Of a DNA stretch of 64,000 bases, positions 37,505 to 50,650 are shown in pieces. This DNA is from Marchantia polymorpha subsp. ruderalis. Lineage: Eukaryota; Streptophyta; Marchantiopsida; Marchantiales; Marchantiaceae. Within the stretch, counting starts at the first letter, position 1, and each line of letters opens with the position of its first letter. Below the pieces are notes generated by a model. The model was not told where the DNA came from. It saw nothing but the letters and a program-made list of their open reading frames with translations, and did not search any database. The stretch is taken from positions 6,468,001 to 6,532,000 of the forward strand of contig AP031357.1 of NCBI GenBank assembly GCA_037833965.1, given 5' to 3'. Made by a program: the position numbers and the translations under genes.

Positions 37505-40500
37505 CTACAAAGATTGTGGTCTCCACATCCTCTTTTGAGCAGCAACAAGCCGCTCTTTGCCTTCCTCGTAGGTGTATCGGATGCTCCAGTGCAAAGATTT
37601 CGCAATGTCCTCAATCTCGCTCATCACATCCACAGTCTCTCGGAAGATGGCCCATCCTTCCGGTCTCAATATTCTATCCATTTCAATCAAGGTATCCGAG
37701 ATATTACACCTGTAGCAAGGATGAGTGTTAGATCGCAGACATATATGGTCAGTCAAGTCCTCCCAAAATAGTTAGAATTAAGTAAAGGAAGGTTCGAAGT
37801 GCCCCCACCCGATAATACGGATTAGTACACCAAAAACTACGGCTTGGTTATACGACGAATCAAAGTGTAACGAAAACTGAAACATCCGCCTCATGGTCAT
37901 ATGACTTGACCGCATATTTCCAGCAGGTACCTCATGTTATCATCCGTCTACCTTCCACCAGACTTATCACTACGTGGGCTTTCGCCAGTGCCCTTCTGGA
38001 AATTAGCAAACCACCCAGCACTTCCTGCAGCCTCAATAAACCACGTCCCGAGAAAAGCGAATGGTTCGATATTTACCTCTTCTTGAGTCCTGAGAAAAGG
38101 TGATCAGCATGCATGAGATCATAAGTTCTCGGGTACGTGCTGAAAGATTCACACCAATCGTGGTAAAGTCCAAAAAGTCCACGGTCGTATATGATCGTCA
38201 ATGTGTCTGGCTCATCAGTGGGGATCACGTTCATAACCCACACAGGTTGGGAAACGAGAGCAGCTGCAAAACTGAAAGATGCCAAAGACCAAACAAGTAA
38301 GTTTCGAAAAAAGGATTAGTCGACAAAAGATTCAAGTTAATAAAAGGCTCATAAGAACGAGACATTACCCTCCATAGCCCGCCTTCATATCCATTACATT
38401 CCTTATGGCTGACCAACGGATCCCAATATTTGTGAGGTACGAATTTTCGATAACATTGCGCCAGTGCTCTGAGTCAGAGACGAACTCCTCCGCAGCAGGT
38501 TTTCCGTAGATACCCTTGGGAACACTCTTCAACCAACTGGGAGTTGTCTCCACACGTAGAGGCCACTCTACCGGCCACTCTGCGGCTCTGGCCCCCTCAC
38601 CGGTAGGAATTCTATGCAGACAGCTATTCATAGGAACATACCTGCATTCGGAGTCAACGTGGAAAAATGAGGAATGAAATGGCGAGTGCTGGCCCACTGC
38701 AAAAACTATGATGAGGCAACAAAAGCTTGTATATGAACTTGTATTTACAGCCATTCGAGAGCAGAAGAACGCATTTTCATTACCAAGCGGCATCTGGTTG
38801 ATCATCCACTTCGCACATCGGAGGTTCATCCGTCGTACGCTTTTCATAGCAGGAATTTTCTTGGGGCTTCTGGAAAACAGCAAACCCGATCTGCGTCTCG
38901 GGATCTGCCTTGGTTCGAATGACAAGTTTCCAGCACATCGCTTCTGTGACCTTGATAGTTTCTGCAAAGATTCGTTTAACAAACACACCACATCAGAAAA
39001 CAGTTAATACTTAGGTTGTAGGTTCGCTCCTTCATGTAGTGAACCGGGCAATGTGGGAACTTTACTAAATGCAACGTCAGGCAAATGCCAAAAAAGTGCT
39101 CTTACCTTCCCATATGCGCACTTCGTCCGGGTCATTTCTGCGATATACAGGGGTTGCAGACCAGACAAAGTATCCCCCTGGTCTCAGCACCCGATTGAGT
39201 TCCAAAAGCAGCTTTCCACCTGTTGTACTCAAGGGGCAGTGTCATTGACAGTCAGGTCATTCGTAAGTGACAAACTTGACAAAGAAATCAAATCTGGATT
39301 TCATATGACAGAATGAGACATTGTTTAATATTGGAGGTCCACTGTCAAAGCAAGGACTGAGAGCTTAATTGTTCCAAAGATCACCGCAACAGGGGATACT
39401 AAAGCAAATTAAGAGCTCCAGTCAAATTGTGTGCTAGTGTAGGATAGGTGCACAGGAGTAAGTTCTCAGCAGGGGATTAAGTCTACGTATAAAGTGGATA
39501 CATCCCATACATCGCACTAGCAAACGACGTCGAAGACATTACCTGCAGCATACCAAGGTACTCTGCAACGTGCACAATGTACGGCATCAAATACGTTGCT
39601 GGGGAAAACAAGCCTCTGTGTTCCCATCACCGATAGTATTCCTGGAATACCGCGCTCTAGGGCCATCTGGACTTGAGCTTCATGCTCATCTTTGGGGGCA
39701 AATGACATAACGAGAGCATCTCTGTCGAACATGTAGCCTCCAAAGCTAGCCACTCCACAACCGACATCCAAAACAACTCGAGTGCTCTTTCCCCAGGTGA
39801 TATCAGGCAAGATCTGTACGGAAGAAGATGAGCACATGTAAATACTCAATTGCACGAGAGCAAACCAGCGAGCTTCGTATCGCCCTTCGTGAGCGTAGCC
39901 GACGATTTAAGATTCAAGGTGCCAAAGGATAAGGTATAACACACAACGAGAAAACACAGTATATACCTTGTGGATGGAGTCAATATATTGAAGAGCCCCA
40001 AACTTAAATTGTGTCCCACCTCCGGGGAACACCAGTAAATCTCCTTGCTTCTTGACCCAATTTTGATCCTGCTTGTAAGTCACAAGCTTATCGTGTGGGA
40101 CGTTGGCATGCCAAATCTGCCACGCCAGCAGAGGGTTAATTTAACTTCAAACTATTTCTACGATAATTCGCACAGAATGGATCCGACAGAAAAACTTCAA
40201 CTTTGTAGTAATTGTTTGGCACTGACAAGATGGCCTTCACATCAATATTGACACACTAGGAAATTACCTGATTCCTGCTTTCGGGCCAGTCGATACGAGG
40301 CTTGTAACCCTCGGGAAGAGGGACAAGACAAGTGGGCAAGTCTTTGCCAACTGGGCAGTGCCTCTCTCGATGCTCGAAGTGCTTAGTGGATGGAAGCTTC
40401 TTAATGGCCTTCTTGTTATCGAGGCAGGGGATATAATCCTGCGCTCCTTCCCAAGTGCAAACTTTCCAACTAGACTTGCCATCGTCGGCCACCTCGACAG

Positions 40501-41233
40501 TTTCCTCTGCAGTTGTACCGTCAGGGTTCGTCTTGGTCTCGTCAGTCTCAACGGCTTCCTTCTCATCCACAATAGCTTTCTCATCGATGGTTCCAGCCTT
40601 CTCAATGACTTCGTTGATCTTCTCCTCCTTGGATTCCTTAGCTTGGGTGATCAGGGAAGACTTCTCTGTCTCTTTGTTTTCAACCGCGAGCTCCAATTGT
40701 TCTCCATCTGTCACTGTTGTAGGTATGGTGTCGGTATCTTTGGTCTCAGTGGTAGACTCCTCTTTGTCAGTAGAATCGTCCTCGACCTTTTCAGTATCCA
40801 CGTCGCTCTCTTCCTGCTGTTCGATGCCGTCTTCGATCTTCTTGTCCTGACTTTGCAAGTCCTCTTCACTGACATCGGCACTATCGGTCTTATCTACCTC
40901 TGCCTTCTCCTCGTTGTCGCCAGGTTCCCCGGCTTTCTCGGCTTCGGTGAGTTCATCGGCACTGTCAGCATCCGGAGTTTTCTCATCTCCTTTATCGTCG
41001 TCTACTTTGTCTTCCGCGTCTGCTTTTTCCTCTGACTCGGCGACTTCGTCATACACGTCCTCCGCCTTACTCTTCGAGTTAGCCTTCTCCGAGGTAGAAA
41101 CATAAGCTGATGGTGAATCTGACGGAGCACTGAGCACCCAAATGGCAACAAGAAACATTGCAATGCATATAACCGCCATGACTAGCAGTCCGGGAACCCG
41201 CTTCTCGGGAACGCGAGCGAATTTGGACTTCAT
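37505..41233 (-). CDS. PMT-family Golgi methyltransferase (QUASIMODO-like, long acidic stem)
   Basis: Eight exons (minus): 41233-40268, 40116-39967, 39813-39543, 39219-39106, 38961-38784, 38641-38369, 38271-38077, 37709-37505; all GT-AG, closing to 783 aa. ATG at 41233 ([13 protein letters not shown]) is chosen because the upstream in-frame codon is only TTG. Type II topology: short basic cytosolic tail, membrane span at residues about 15-36, then about 210 residues rich in Glu, Asp, Lys and Thr as the stem. The catalytic part starts with [18 protein letters not shown] and HRERHCP, typical of plant DUF248/PMT proteins. The SAM-binding motif is [20 protein letters not shown]. Later family blocks: [58 protein letters not shown], ending WRPQSL. 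Length and acidic stem match Arabidopsis PMT24-27. The family is linked to homogalacturonan methyl-esterification in the Golgi; the precise substrate here is inference. Confidence 0.93.
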
Positions 41234-44200
41234 CTTGGCGTAATTGTAAAACCCCAATCACTGCTTCAGTTTCCCTCCCAATGTGCTTGAGCTCCGAAAA
41301 TCTGCGTGATAATCGCCCGGTAGGTAAATTAATTATTCTCTTCTACTGATGAGTCCAATCTTGTGAGCCTACTTCGATAAGATTTGGACGCATTGCGATC
41401 CCTCAACTATTACACTACCAGTTGAGGACGCCTCAGCTGAAAGTGTAATTAGGCGAACTCAGAACAGTAACAGAGAATCAGAGAATGAGTCGGACTGATG
41501 TATGAGTTCATAACAAAAAGCTCAAAACAGCACAAAAGGGCCTCGTACGACCACTTCTACGACGTATCAACACTTCAAGGGTGAAATTGGAAGTCTGCAC
41601 AATGCGAGCTCTTCCCGCGTCTGCTGCGGATCATGCTACGGAATGAGGCCAATGCAAAAAGGCGCTAAACCAGTAATTTCGACAGATGTTAAGAAGATCG
41701 AGTTCGGCAGATTCAATTTTCATAGCGCTGACAGCTTTTCAACTTTTACAAAAACGGTTCCTATCATTCACCAGCACAAACAATGACCACATTTCGCCAC
41801 GGAGAAACTCAATAAATTGTAAAAGTTCAGAAAGCTCCACAGCTCCAAACCTGAAGATCGCTGCACGGATACTATCGCGAAGAATTATAAAATACAGGGC
41901 CTCTCGAATCTTCGCTATGAGGCCCAAAATAAAAAACAAACCAAACCAACCCAGCCAAAAAAAAGCCGGCAGCAGCAGACGAAAAAGGGGACAGACACTG
42001 AAACACAACCGGCGCAAAGTCCACATTCAGGACCTCAATCTCTCTCTCGCTGTACCTGAATCCGGTGACAGCCGAGGCGAAATGCACATCAAACTACACA
42101 TACGCAAAGTACCCAACAACCACGGCAGCAGCTAGCGGAGATGTCCAAGCGCCAAGCTACGAAGATCTACGCTCCGATCGCCCACGGCATTGAAGGCTCG
42201 CACCAGCAAAGGGACACCGTCCCGACTCCTCCTTAAATACAGACCGAGCCACGCGCCTCACAATGCACATCTCTGCCGTCTCTCCCGAACGCTAAACTCA
42301 ACGACTAAGCTTCGTTCGGCCCCACGACAGCACACAAACGGCTCCGGCATCAGTCTCCTCACCTCTTTCACCTCACACCTCTCACAAATTGCGCGCCGCG
42401 CAATGCAGTTCCAACAGCACTCGAGGACTCGTCTTTCGACACGAGGGAATTAAAATGACGCACCGTCGGCGCACGAACTCCCGATGCCCCACCCGCTAGC
42501 TTGCTTCAGGATGGGCTTTCAAAATCGCGACGATCCTGCCGATACCGAGCTCATCTCCACGCCGCGCTCAGCTCCGACCATGCGAGCCTCGAATCCATTC
42601 CGCGTGAACCCAGTCGACTCCTTGCTCCGAATTCCGCCCCGGCCCCGGCGTCAACACCGACAACTTAGGCGACGACGACACAAGTGCATAGCTCACGATT
42701 CGGCTCACAGCCCGACGCAACTCGCGCAGCTCAGGTCCGAGCAGCAGCAAGTGACGCGCTGACGCCTTTCATGCCCTCGCGAGAAGGACGCAGCAGAAAT
42801 CGAGCGAGGGTCGAGAGATCTCGAGGAAAAGGAGCCCACTGACACGAGACTTAACTACAACCCTTTTCGCCCGAAAACTCGTTCGGCCCGAGACGCGAAA
42901 ACAGGCGAAATTGCCCTCGTCGTCACTCGGCATCGCCCTCGGATCCTGCCCTCGTCGCTCGTGGAAACCGGTGATCTGTCCGTCCGTTCGATCCGCACCG
43001 CCGAGTGGTCCTCGGAGATCCACCACGTGGACTCGCTTGGACGTGGTAGTATTGAACCACTGCTCCTCGTACTGTGCTGTATGGTACAGCTCAATGCCTG
43101 GTCCACTCGAAATTAAATGCTCCTGTTTCTCTCCTATTCGTTTGGACCATTGTCCAATTAAGCGGTGCAGAAAACTACAGTAGTGTTCGCCCCTTTGTAA
43201 TCATGGATCCCGATTGGATCATTGTGCAGTTCATCGCATTGTTTGTCGTTATCAATCCCAACGAAAGGAGAGCAATTTCAACCCGAATATTGGAGCCATT
43301 TCGTCATACCGTACTCTGCGGTTTAACATTTCAAACAGTCAAAACCTAAACATTGTACTTCGTGCATGCACACACATGTTCTAAGGTGCAAACATATAAG
43401 ATAATGTTCTATATATCAGTTTTTTTCCAATATTAACAACACCACCCTGACTTCCACTCGAAAGTCTCCAGAGATTTACCTTACGAAGACTCTCTAGTGT
43501 ACGCATTGTGTGGCGCGACAAAGCTAAATGTGGTGCACATCCCATTAGCTGGAAGGATCATTATTGACTTTGGTTCATGCTAACCCAAAAAACTGTTGCG
43601 ATTTTTGTTCAATCCTGCAAGAATTTATTTTAAGGAATTCAAAAGAAAAATACCAAAATCAGTCACTAAAATTTAACTGAAAATACTGCAGTAGTTTCAG
43701 TCGGTTGGACTTCAAAAGAATTCATGCCCATTATATATCTATATCAAGTAAGGCCGGAGATAAAACTTTACGTCATTGGCATATTTTTCAAGTCTGATGA
43801 CCAAATTCATCTTTTTAGAATATAAGGCGAGAAACAGAGCCTACAGATTGCCTACCTTCTGAAGAGCTCGGTGCAATAGTTGAAATAATCCCCATGCTAG
43901 TCGCACTTCACGACTTTGGCACATGTAAATCTGAAATGTCGAAAGGTTTTATTGCGAACTCCACACTTGTCACCATGTGGAGTTCGCAAGAATATAATAA
44001 TACATGTTGATCTAATCATGGCAAAGGCTGAAAGTGCCATGTTCGTGATCGAGTAAGACCAAAAAGGAAACTAATAACCTCGTCCAGTTGCTAACCGCCA
44101 CTTCGACGCGTCATAGTTAACTGCTTGACAGGAACCCGAGGAGAACACCGACAACCGGATAAGAAAGGTTCCGCACCTGTGTTCTCGTAAAGGGAAACTC

Positions 44201-46033
44201 GTTTGAAGAACACGGAACATGTACAAGAGGCCGCGTGCTCGACTCTTTCGGACAGTCATTATTGCAGAGGAGAGTATCCAGAATTTACGGATGCTTCATC
44301 AACGGGATGAACTGCGACGGTGCTTGTCTCGGCAGTCGCTACATTTACTCATGGTCAGTGAGCACCTCCGACGCCGCACTCTCCGGCAACCTCGTTGCCA
44401 GCACAGCATCACTGTCCGGGGCCGGTTCCATGCCTTCTCCGCTGGTTGGCATTCTTCTTACCTGCTAATCAATGACTCCGCAATCATGTTTCTATTCCGA
44501 GACAACTTTTGAAAGTCACAAGAGCCCACTCAGAACAACCCCATGAGCAACTTCAATCGTGATTCGTGATCAAATCTACACAATTCTACCCTCGTCGACG
44601 AAATTTATATGATGGTTCTATTGAGTGCAGAATTTTGGAGATTTGGAGATTTGATAAGGCAGTACTCCCTTATCGATCGATTTAACTTGATGATTTTACA
44701 TAAGACGATTAACTAAATTTTCAGTCAGAAAACCAGAGAATCCTCCAAAAAATGAGCAATTTATAATAAGGAATAAATCAGGAAAAATACACAGAGTTTT
44801 ACATAGGACGGAAAACATAGAAAACGTGAAGAATAGTCAATAACAGAAACTTACGCAGTAACATTGGCATCCACTACGTTGCCCTCTTTCACCATTTCCG
44901 AGGCTGAATGCCGACCGTGGTTGAACGTTCGGGCAGGGCTATGGAGCAGCATGAGCCCTCGCCCCGACTCGCGAGCAGTGATGGGCATCGGTTGTAATGC
45001 CGCACGGACGATAGAAGCACGTGGTCCGGCGCAACGCACGGCTTCTATAATCCGCAGGTCAGTGGCTTCCACGAACCCACATGCCGTTAATGGAAACTTT
45101 CCGGCATTGACGGGACGTACGAGGGCGCCGTACGAGCCAAAGCCTCTCGGTGGGCTTCATCTTGCGGCGTGCAGGGAATGTGGTGGGTGTTGGTTCCGCA
45201 TCCCCTGCCTCGGTGCATAAAATAACGGACCATTCCGGCAGCCGTGCTGTGTGTGACCCCGCACTTTTTCCGTTCCATCCACTAGCTCCGTTTGTCTGCC
45301 TGGCTCCGACTTCTTTTTCTTCCCACTAGTATAGGGCTCGTACACTTTTTGCCCCTCAGCACAATTTGCATGGTTTCTTACGTTCACAATGATTGATTGT
45401 CTAGGATAGCGAAACATGAGTTTCCGAAGTAACATTTCACTCTCAACGATTTGGGCTCGGGTTTTTGTGAGCTCCCCAGGGCGTCCATTTGTGGAATGAA
45501 AGCTCCGTATAATAGATTTAGGGTAACGAGAATTTTCAAACCCATGTCAGCAATACAAGAGGTCAATTGTAGTAGTTAATGTAATTTGCATTTAGCATCT
45601 GAGTTTTTTCTATGTTTGCAGATTTTGATACTTTGACCATTCGTTCATAATATATCCTAAACACATATATCGCATTCTTTTATTTTGTATCTTTTTATCG
45701 AATTTTTAATGAACATGGTTTGATGCGTCTTCCCACAATAATTTATATTCCTTTGCTCTTTCGCTCGTAACCTTAGACTGATAGGTTATTTTGTATGCAT
45801 GTGAAGAAGTAAATGATTGTAGCCAAAACTCCGAACGTGCATTGGCTGCTTCATGACAACCATCCAGTCGGAATTTGATGCTGAAGCGGAAAAGCGTGGA
45901 CATGGCGCTAAGACCGTACCGAAGCTGGATGAAGTCGTTCAAATGGTACTTTCATCACAATAGCCACGTGGAAGAAAGCAATCCAAATGCAAAACAATGT
46001 GACTACATAAAGTGTTGATCTTTCATTCTTATT

Positions 46034-46057
46034 TATATATATATATATATATATATA
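46034..46057. repeat. (TA)n microsatellite
   Basis: Perfect TA run of 24 bases. Confidence 0.95.
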
Positions 46058-46502
46058 GAATTCCCGAACCCTATGAACTGACAAAAAGGGATCGAATCGC
46101 AGTTATTGGAAAAGCCCATCCACACCTAGAATTCCTTCATATTCGCAATTTACACATTATGCAAGGTGTGCACTCCAAAATAATGTTTGGCAGCTGTGAA
46201 GGGCGATGACCTTATTGTATCTTAGAGGAAGTGGTGCGTTCAAAACACACATGCCACCAGTTGTGACCTATTGAGACAAATGGAATGCTCGAGTTGCTCA
46301 AAGGCGAAAGATGATTGGTAGTCAAAGTCTGAATGAGGAGCATGTGCTGGTTGGTGATCCTCATCGAAAAAGCATGAACCTGGATGCATCTGAGGCCAAG
46401 GGGTATCTCCTTGAGATCATGCTGAAACTGAATTGACTTGCAAGCTCGTCTCTTATCTTCGAACTGGAACGAGGAACAATGTATTATCCTTTGAAGTTGG
46501 AT

Positions 46503-46523
46503 TATATATATATATATATATAT
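46503..46523. repeat. (TA)n microsatellite
   Basis: Perfect TA run of 21 bases, 445 bp beyond the preceding one. Confidence 0.95.
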
Positions 46524-47027
46524 CTCCACTGGCAATATGTGTGTGTGTGTCTCTGGTAATTCGATTATGTCAATTTCTCCATTGTAGCTGGCACTCTCCA
46601 GAAATATGGAGGGTGCCAAAGACTCTGTTTGACATTCATTTTCATGTTCGAGGAAAGTACCGTGCGGTAATATTTGTAGTTTTCTCAAAAAAATGGTCGT
46701 GGAGAAAGTCCATCAATTTTTTCAAAGAAAGGCTGTTCTAGAGTCAACTTACTAGAGTTGATACACATCATAAATTTCATTGAGCCCATGGTCGAGATCA
46801 CCTGCCCTTGATATTTGTAGTTTTGACTTTTCGAAAGACTACCAATCACTTAAAACATATGGTAACAAGCAAGCTTTGCATTTACTATTGAAGTTTACAC
46901 ATATTAACAGTTCTTCATAGTTTGTCCTCGAATTAAATTTCTATCATTTCTTACATATGATAAAAATTAAAACATCTGAAAACAAGTATGTTAAAGTGTT
47001 ACTTTATATTTGGCACCAAGACATACA

Positions 47028-47262
47028 TCTTCAAATCAAATTTGCTTACGTTCATTATCAATGGATTCAATAACATGCATAGAGATTCAGGTTAATGATC
47101 AATCTCCACATCTCTCTTATCCACTCATTCTTTACGACTAGAGTAAATTTTGTCTTGAACATAGAAGAAATGAAAGTATGGAGCAAAACTTCTTCAAATC
47201 AAATTTGCTTACGTTCATTATCAATGAATACAATTACATGTCAAGAGATTCAGGTTAGTGAT
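47028..47262 (+). repeat. Direct repeat pair, about 73 bp each
   Basis: Copy A 47028-47100 and copy B 47191-47262 start with the same TCTTCAAATCAAATTTGCTT and stay near 90% identical through GATTCAGGTTA(A/G)TGATC. Offset is 163 bp. Looks like a fairly recent tandem duplication in AT-rich DNA. Confidence 0.85.
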
Positions 47263-49513
47263 CCACCATTTGTTATTATGACAGAAAAATTAGGTGCTTC
47301 ATCATTCTATTACTTAATCATCGATTGACTAAGATTATATAATCCATTAGAATAAACGAAATAGATCCATATTTTTCAATCCTCACACTAGATCTTATTC
47401 ACACTCTTATATTTTTAAAAGTATGCAAGTTACTTGATCATTAGTTTATATTATATCAATTCTTTTTAAATAAAATTACTTATTTATTTTTATTGTGATT
47501 TTTCCATAAACTTTGCATTTTTTACTCACCTAAGATTGCTCTTACCTTATGTGAAATATATATACATAAAAATCAAATAATTGTTAAGAAATTTGTAAAT
47601 GATTTAAATTTTTGTTTACATGTGATGTTTATTTTAACACAAATTATTTTAAATTTGTGTATCAAGAAAGTATTGATAGATGTTGAATTTGATGTGGGTT
47701 TTAACAATCTTATACTTGATTTGAGACCATCTCAAATCAAATTTTACAATCTTGGAAATCAATAATGAAGTGATGCTGTTTCTAATGCTTAAAAATTTAT
47801 AAAAATGTTTAAAATTTGGAGTCAAGTATCTTACTTGCAAATATTAATCATCATTGTGATGCTATTGAGATATGTTTGTACTGATTACTTGATTATTTTT
47901 CTTATATGACTTGATAGATGGAGACTTATTAATAGTGCAATTATTCTCTTTGTGATGGAAGAGATCTTATGTAATACCATATGATGAGGCATTAACAATT
48001 AAAGTAATAAGACATGATCCAGTAATATATGGGATTAAATTGTTCACCATTAAATTGTAGAGGTAAAGAGCAAAGAAAAAGTATGTGTCAATGATGATTT
48101 TGTGTGAAGACCATTCTGAGTACTGCCAAGAATTCATGTGACATTAGACTTTGTTCATTGTATGCATATTGAGTCATTCGATAAAAGGTTTCATCAACAA
48201 AAAACTCATGAAGAAAAAATGTTTGATTGCTTGGCTGTGAATTTCCTTGGGTGAGCCATTTATCAAATTGGAGTCTATGAAGAAGAATGAAGAAAAATGT
48301 GATGTTCTCTCCCGTATTTCTGATTCATTTATATTACAAATATTATGGCAGTTCTATCAAACAACTGATAGTCTATTAATTCATTTCGATGGAGAGCTTT
48401 TCTAGATGTAACTCATTTGTTGACTTAGCATGCAGGACGAGCACTATGATCGACCATCAAGAGCATACGTCCAGCTTTTTCTACACAAGATTCAAGTCAT
48501 GCTCTAAAATTCTACATTTATAGCTGATGCGAATCGTGTGACCTTACAAATGGTATTGCATTAGAGAATTCCATGATAAAAATATAGAAATCTGTCATAC
48601 TTGGTACAAGTGCACAAGGAATCCATTAATACACAATCAACGAAAAGCACTGCATTGACATTTTAGCTTTGGTTATTTTTCTTCATCGGGTCCGTTTGCT
48701 TTCACGATCTCCTCATAGAGAACAAGGCCAAGGCAAGCTCAAGATATCATGTCTCATATGCTTCATTCACTTAAAGATATCCATGCATATAAATAGTTTG
48801 CTGAAAACACATTGTTTTTTCAAACAAGTTGTTCTCCCACATCTAGGTCACTTTTTGTTGGCTCCAATGTATTCTACTCATTCTAGACAGTATTTTATAT
48901 TTATACATCTCATCTTTGGAATTATTAGTAAAAATCCAAGTTTCACACCGAGGAAATCTCAACATCTTCATTAGATTTCATAGCATGGGATAAGTTATGA
49001 AACACATGATGAATATGACAAAACTTATAGTACATGGCATATTTTGGAATAAGATTTACTTTCCAAACACGTTATTTCCACTTTGCATCCTCGTTGAAGT
49101 ATAATATTAACTTTTGAATAATAATCTACGATATTTGGAAAAATGTGCTTTGTTATTAAAAATTCATTTGAAATAACAATAAGTTATGTTCAAAGCATAA
49201 AGTTAACAAAAACTTCCATGACTAAAATATGTTTATGTTGAAAATGTAATCTACATATTAACATTTAATTGAAATGATTAAAAATAATCAATTTAATTTT
49301 GAAATTATGTATAATATTTAGAATAATTATGAATAAAGGGAATTGCTTTTTTAACTAGTAAAGATTGTTTTATGTTATATTCATTTTGAATGAAACATAT
49401 TGTAAAATCAGTTAGCATGTTGTAGCATATGATTACTTCATTCCATGCACTTGATTCTGAAAGATTATAATTTATTGTTTGATGATCTACCCGACAATGC
49501 CAAATCCTTGTTA
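47263..49513. other. AT-rich stretch upstream of the copia remnant
   Basis: No ORF or motif I can support. If the RNase H remnant at 49514 is the 3' end of a copia pol gene, the reverse transcriptase and integrase should lie here, but I could not find their signature motifs, so they are deleted or decayed past recognition by eye. Confidence 0.4.
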
Positions 49514-49906
49514 GATTACATTGATGGTGATTATGTGTAAGATTTGTATCTGAAGAAGTCTACAAATATATATATATATATATATATACTTGGTGATTGA
49601 AGCATTAGTTGAAAATCTATCTTGCAGAAGTACATAGCTCAGTTTACAACGGAAGTTGATTTTGTAACGACAGCAGATGTGACAAAGAAAACTATTTGAT
49701 TAGATAAGAATATCATTAAGATGAAGTTTGAGTTGTCAATCTACAAGAGTGCTTTTCATATTGTTGCAAATCAAGTGATGATAAGCTGAATGAGTTATAT
49801 CTACATCAAATATCATTTTATGAGACATCTAGATTTTGATAAAAGTATTGAAATAATCAAGATTGATATTATATTTAATTTAATTGATATGTTAACCAAA
49901 ATTGTT
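49514..49906 (+). pseudogene. Decayed Ty1/copia RNase H (3' end of pol)
   Basis: With several stops and at least one frame break, the plus strand reads through the copia RNase H order: DYIDGDYV-stop-DLYLKKST (family: DxDYAGDLxxRKST), SIS-stop-KSILQKYIAQFTTEVDFV (family: ISWKSK.Q..VALSTTEAEY), SAFHIVANQV (family: SAIHLAKNPV), YIKYHFMR (family: HIDxRYHFIR) and IDMLTKIV (family: ADxLTK). The stop in the second block is TGA where Trp (TGG) is expected, a single-base change. A TA microsatellite (49566-49588) has expanded inside it. No intact LTRs seen. Confidence 0.8.
49566..49588. repeat. (AT)n microsatellite inside the copia remnant
   Basis: Perfect alternating A/T run of 23 bases after the codons for KSTN; it replaces the expected GYVF.LGG part of the RNase H domain. 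Confidence 0.95.
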
Positions 49907-50650
49907 ATTTTTTGAGAATTTTTAGATACATTAAACAACTATGCAAATTTTGTATGAAAAACACAGATAGACTTTACTAATATTTCAAGTACCTCTCTAT
50001 ATTATTATTTCATTTTTGTTTATTGACTACGACTTAGTTCCAATTAATTTTAGTTTAAAGAGTGATCTATTGTTGAAGTTCATTCTAGAACTTTTTTTTG
50101 AGTAATTTTATATGTTACAGATTACTAGGTTTAATTATTGTTTTGAATCAACTCTAGCTAGTTAAATTAACCTTGTATGTATTAACTGCCACTATAAGTA
50201 CTTGTAAGCGAATGCCATTTTGACTTTGTAACGTCATTGACATTAGCATCTCATGTACGTAGCTTTAATGGATGAATCATATACTTCTCTTATCATCTTG
50301 TATGGTTTTTTTTTGTTTTTCTTTATACTTTGGCTCTACAATAATTAGCTTATATGAGTTGTTTCACAACACAAAAAAAAACTTGTACATGAGCAGTTTG
50401 ATGGTATTATATCTCTAAGTAGGAGAATTGTTTGCAATTGATGTTTCGGTGATTCCTTCACTATGAACAAAGATGTTTGAAGTTGTCATGTTAGAGAAGT
50501 TGCATCGATCAACTCTTCTTTAGATCCAATATTATCAAAGTTTGGACATATATTAAGATCATGAACCAAATCTGCATAATTTCATGATGGTGGGTAAATT
50601 GATTTGTCATGATATAACTAATGATCCACATCCACGTTTTTTATTCCATC
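49907..50650. other. AT-rich spacer between two transposon remnants
   Basis: Could include a decayed 3' LTR of the copia element, but no terminal repeat partner was found. No gene seen. Confidence 0.35.

Larger units (their letters stand above)
41234..47027. other. Upstream region of the PMT gene and intergenic DNA
   Basis: 42.2-43.1 kb is a GC-rich, CpG-rich patch that could hold a promoter or a leader exon of the PMT gene, but I found no proven splice. 43.3-47.0 kb has no supported gene. Two TA microsatellites (46034-46057 and 46503-46523) bracket a segment whose frames look faintly protein-like (plus to 46209, minus 46212-46688) without a known motif. Confidence 0.4.

Noticed and set aside
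40358..41035. 225-codon plus-strand frame, hydrophobic
   Set aside because: It is the antisense shadow of the Glu/Lys-rich stem of the PMT gene; GAG/GAA read backwards give Leu/Phe/Ser.
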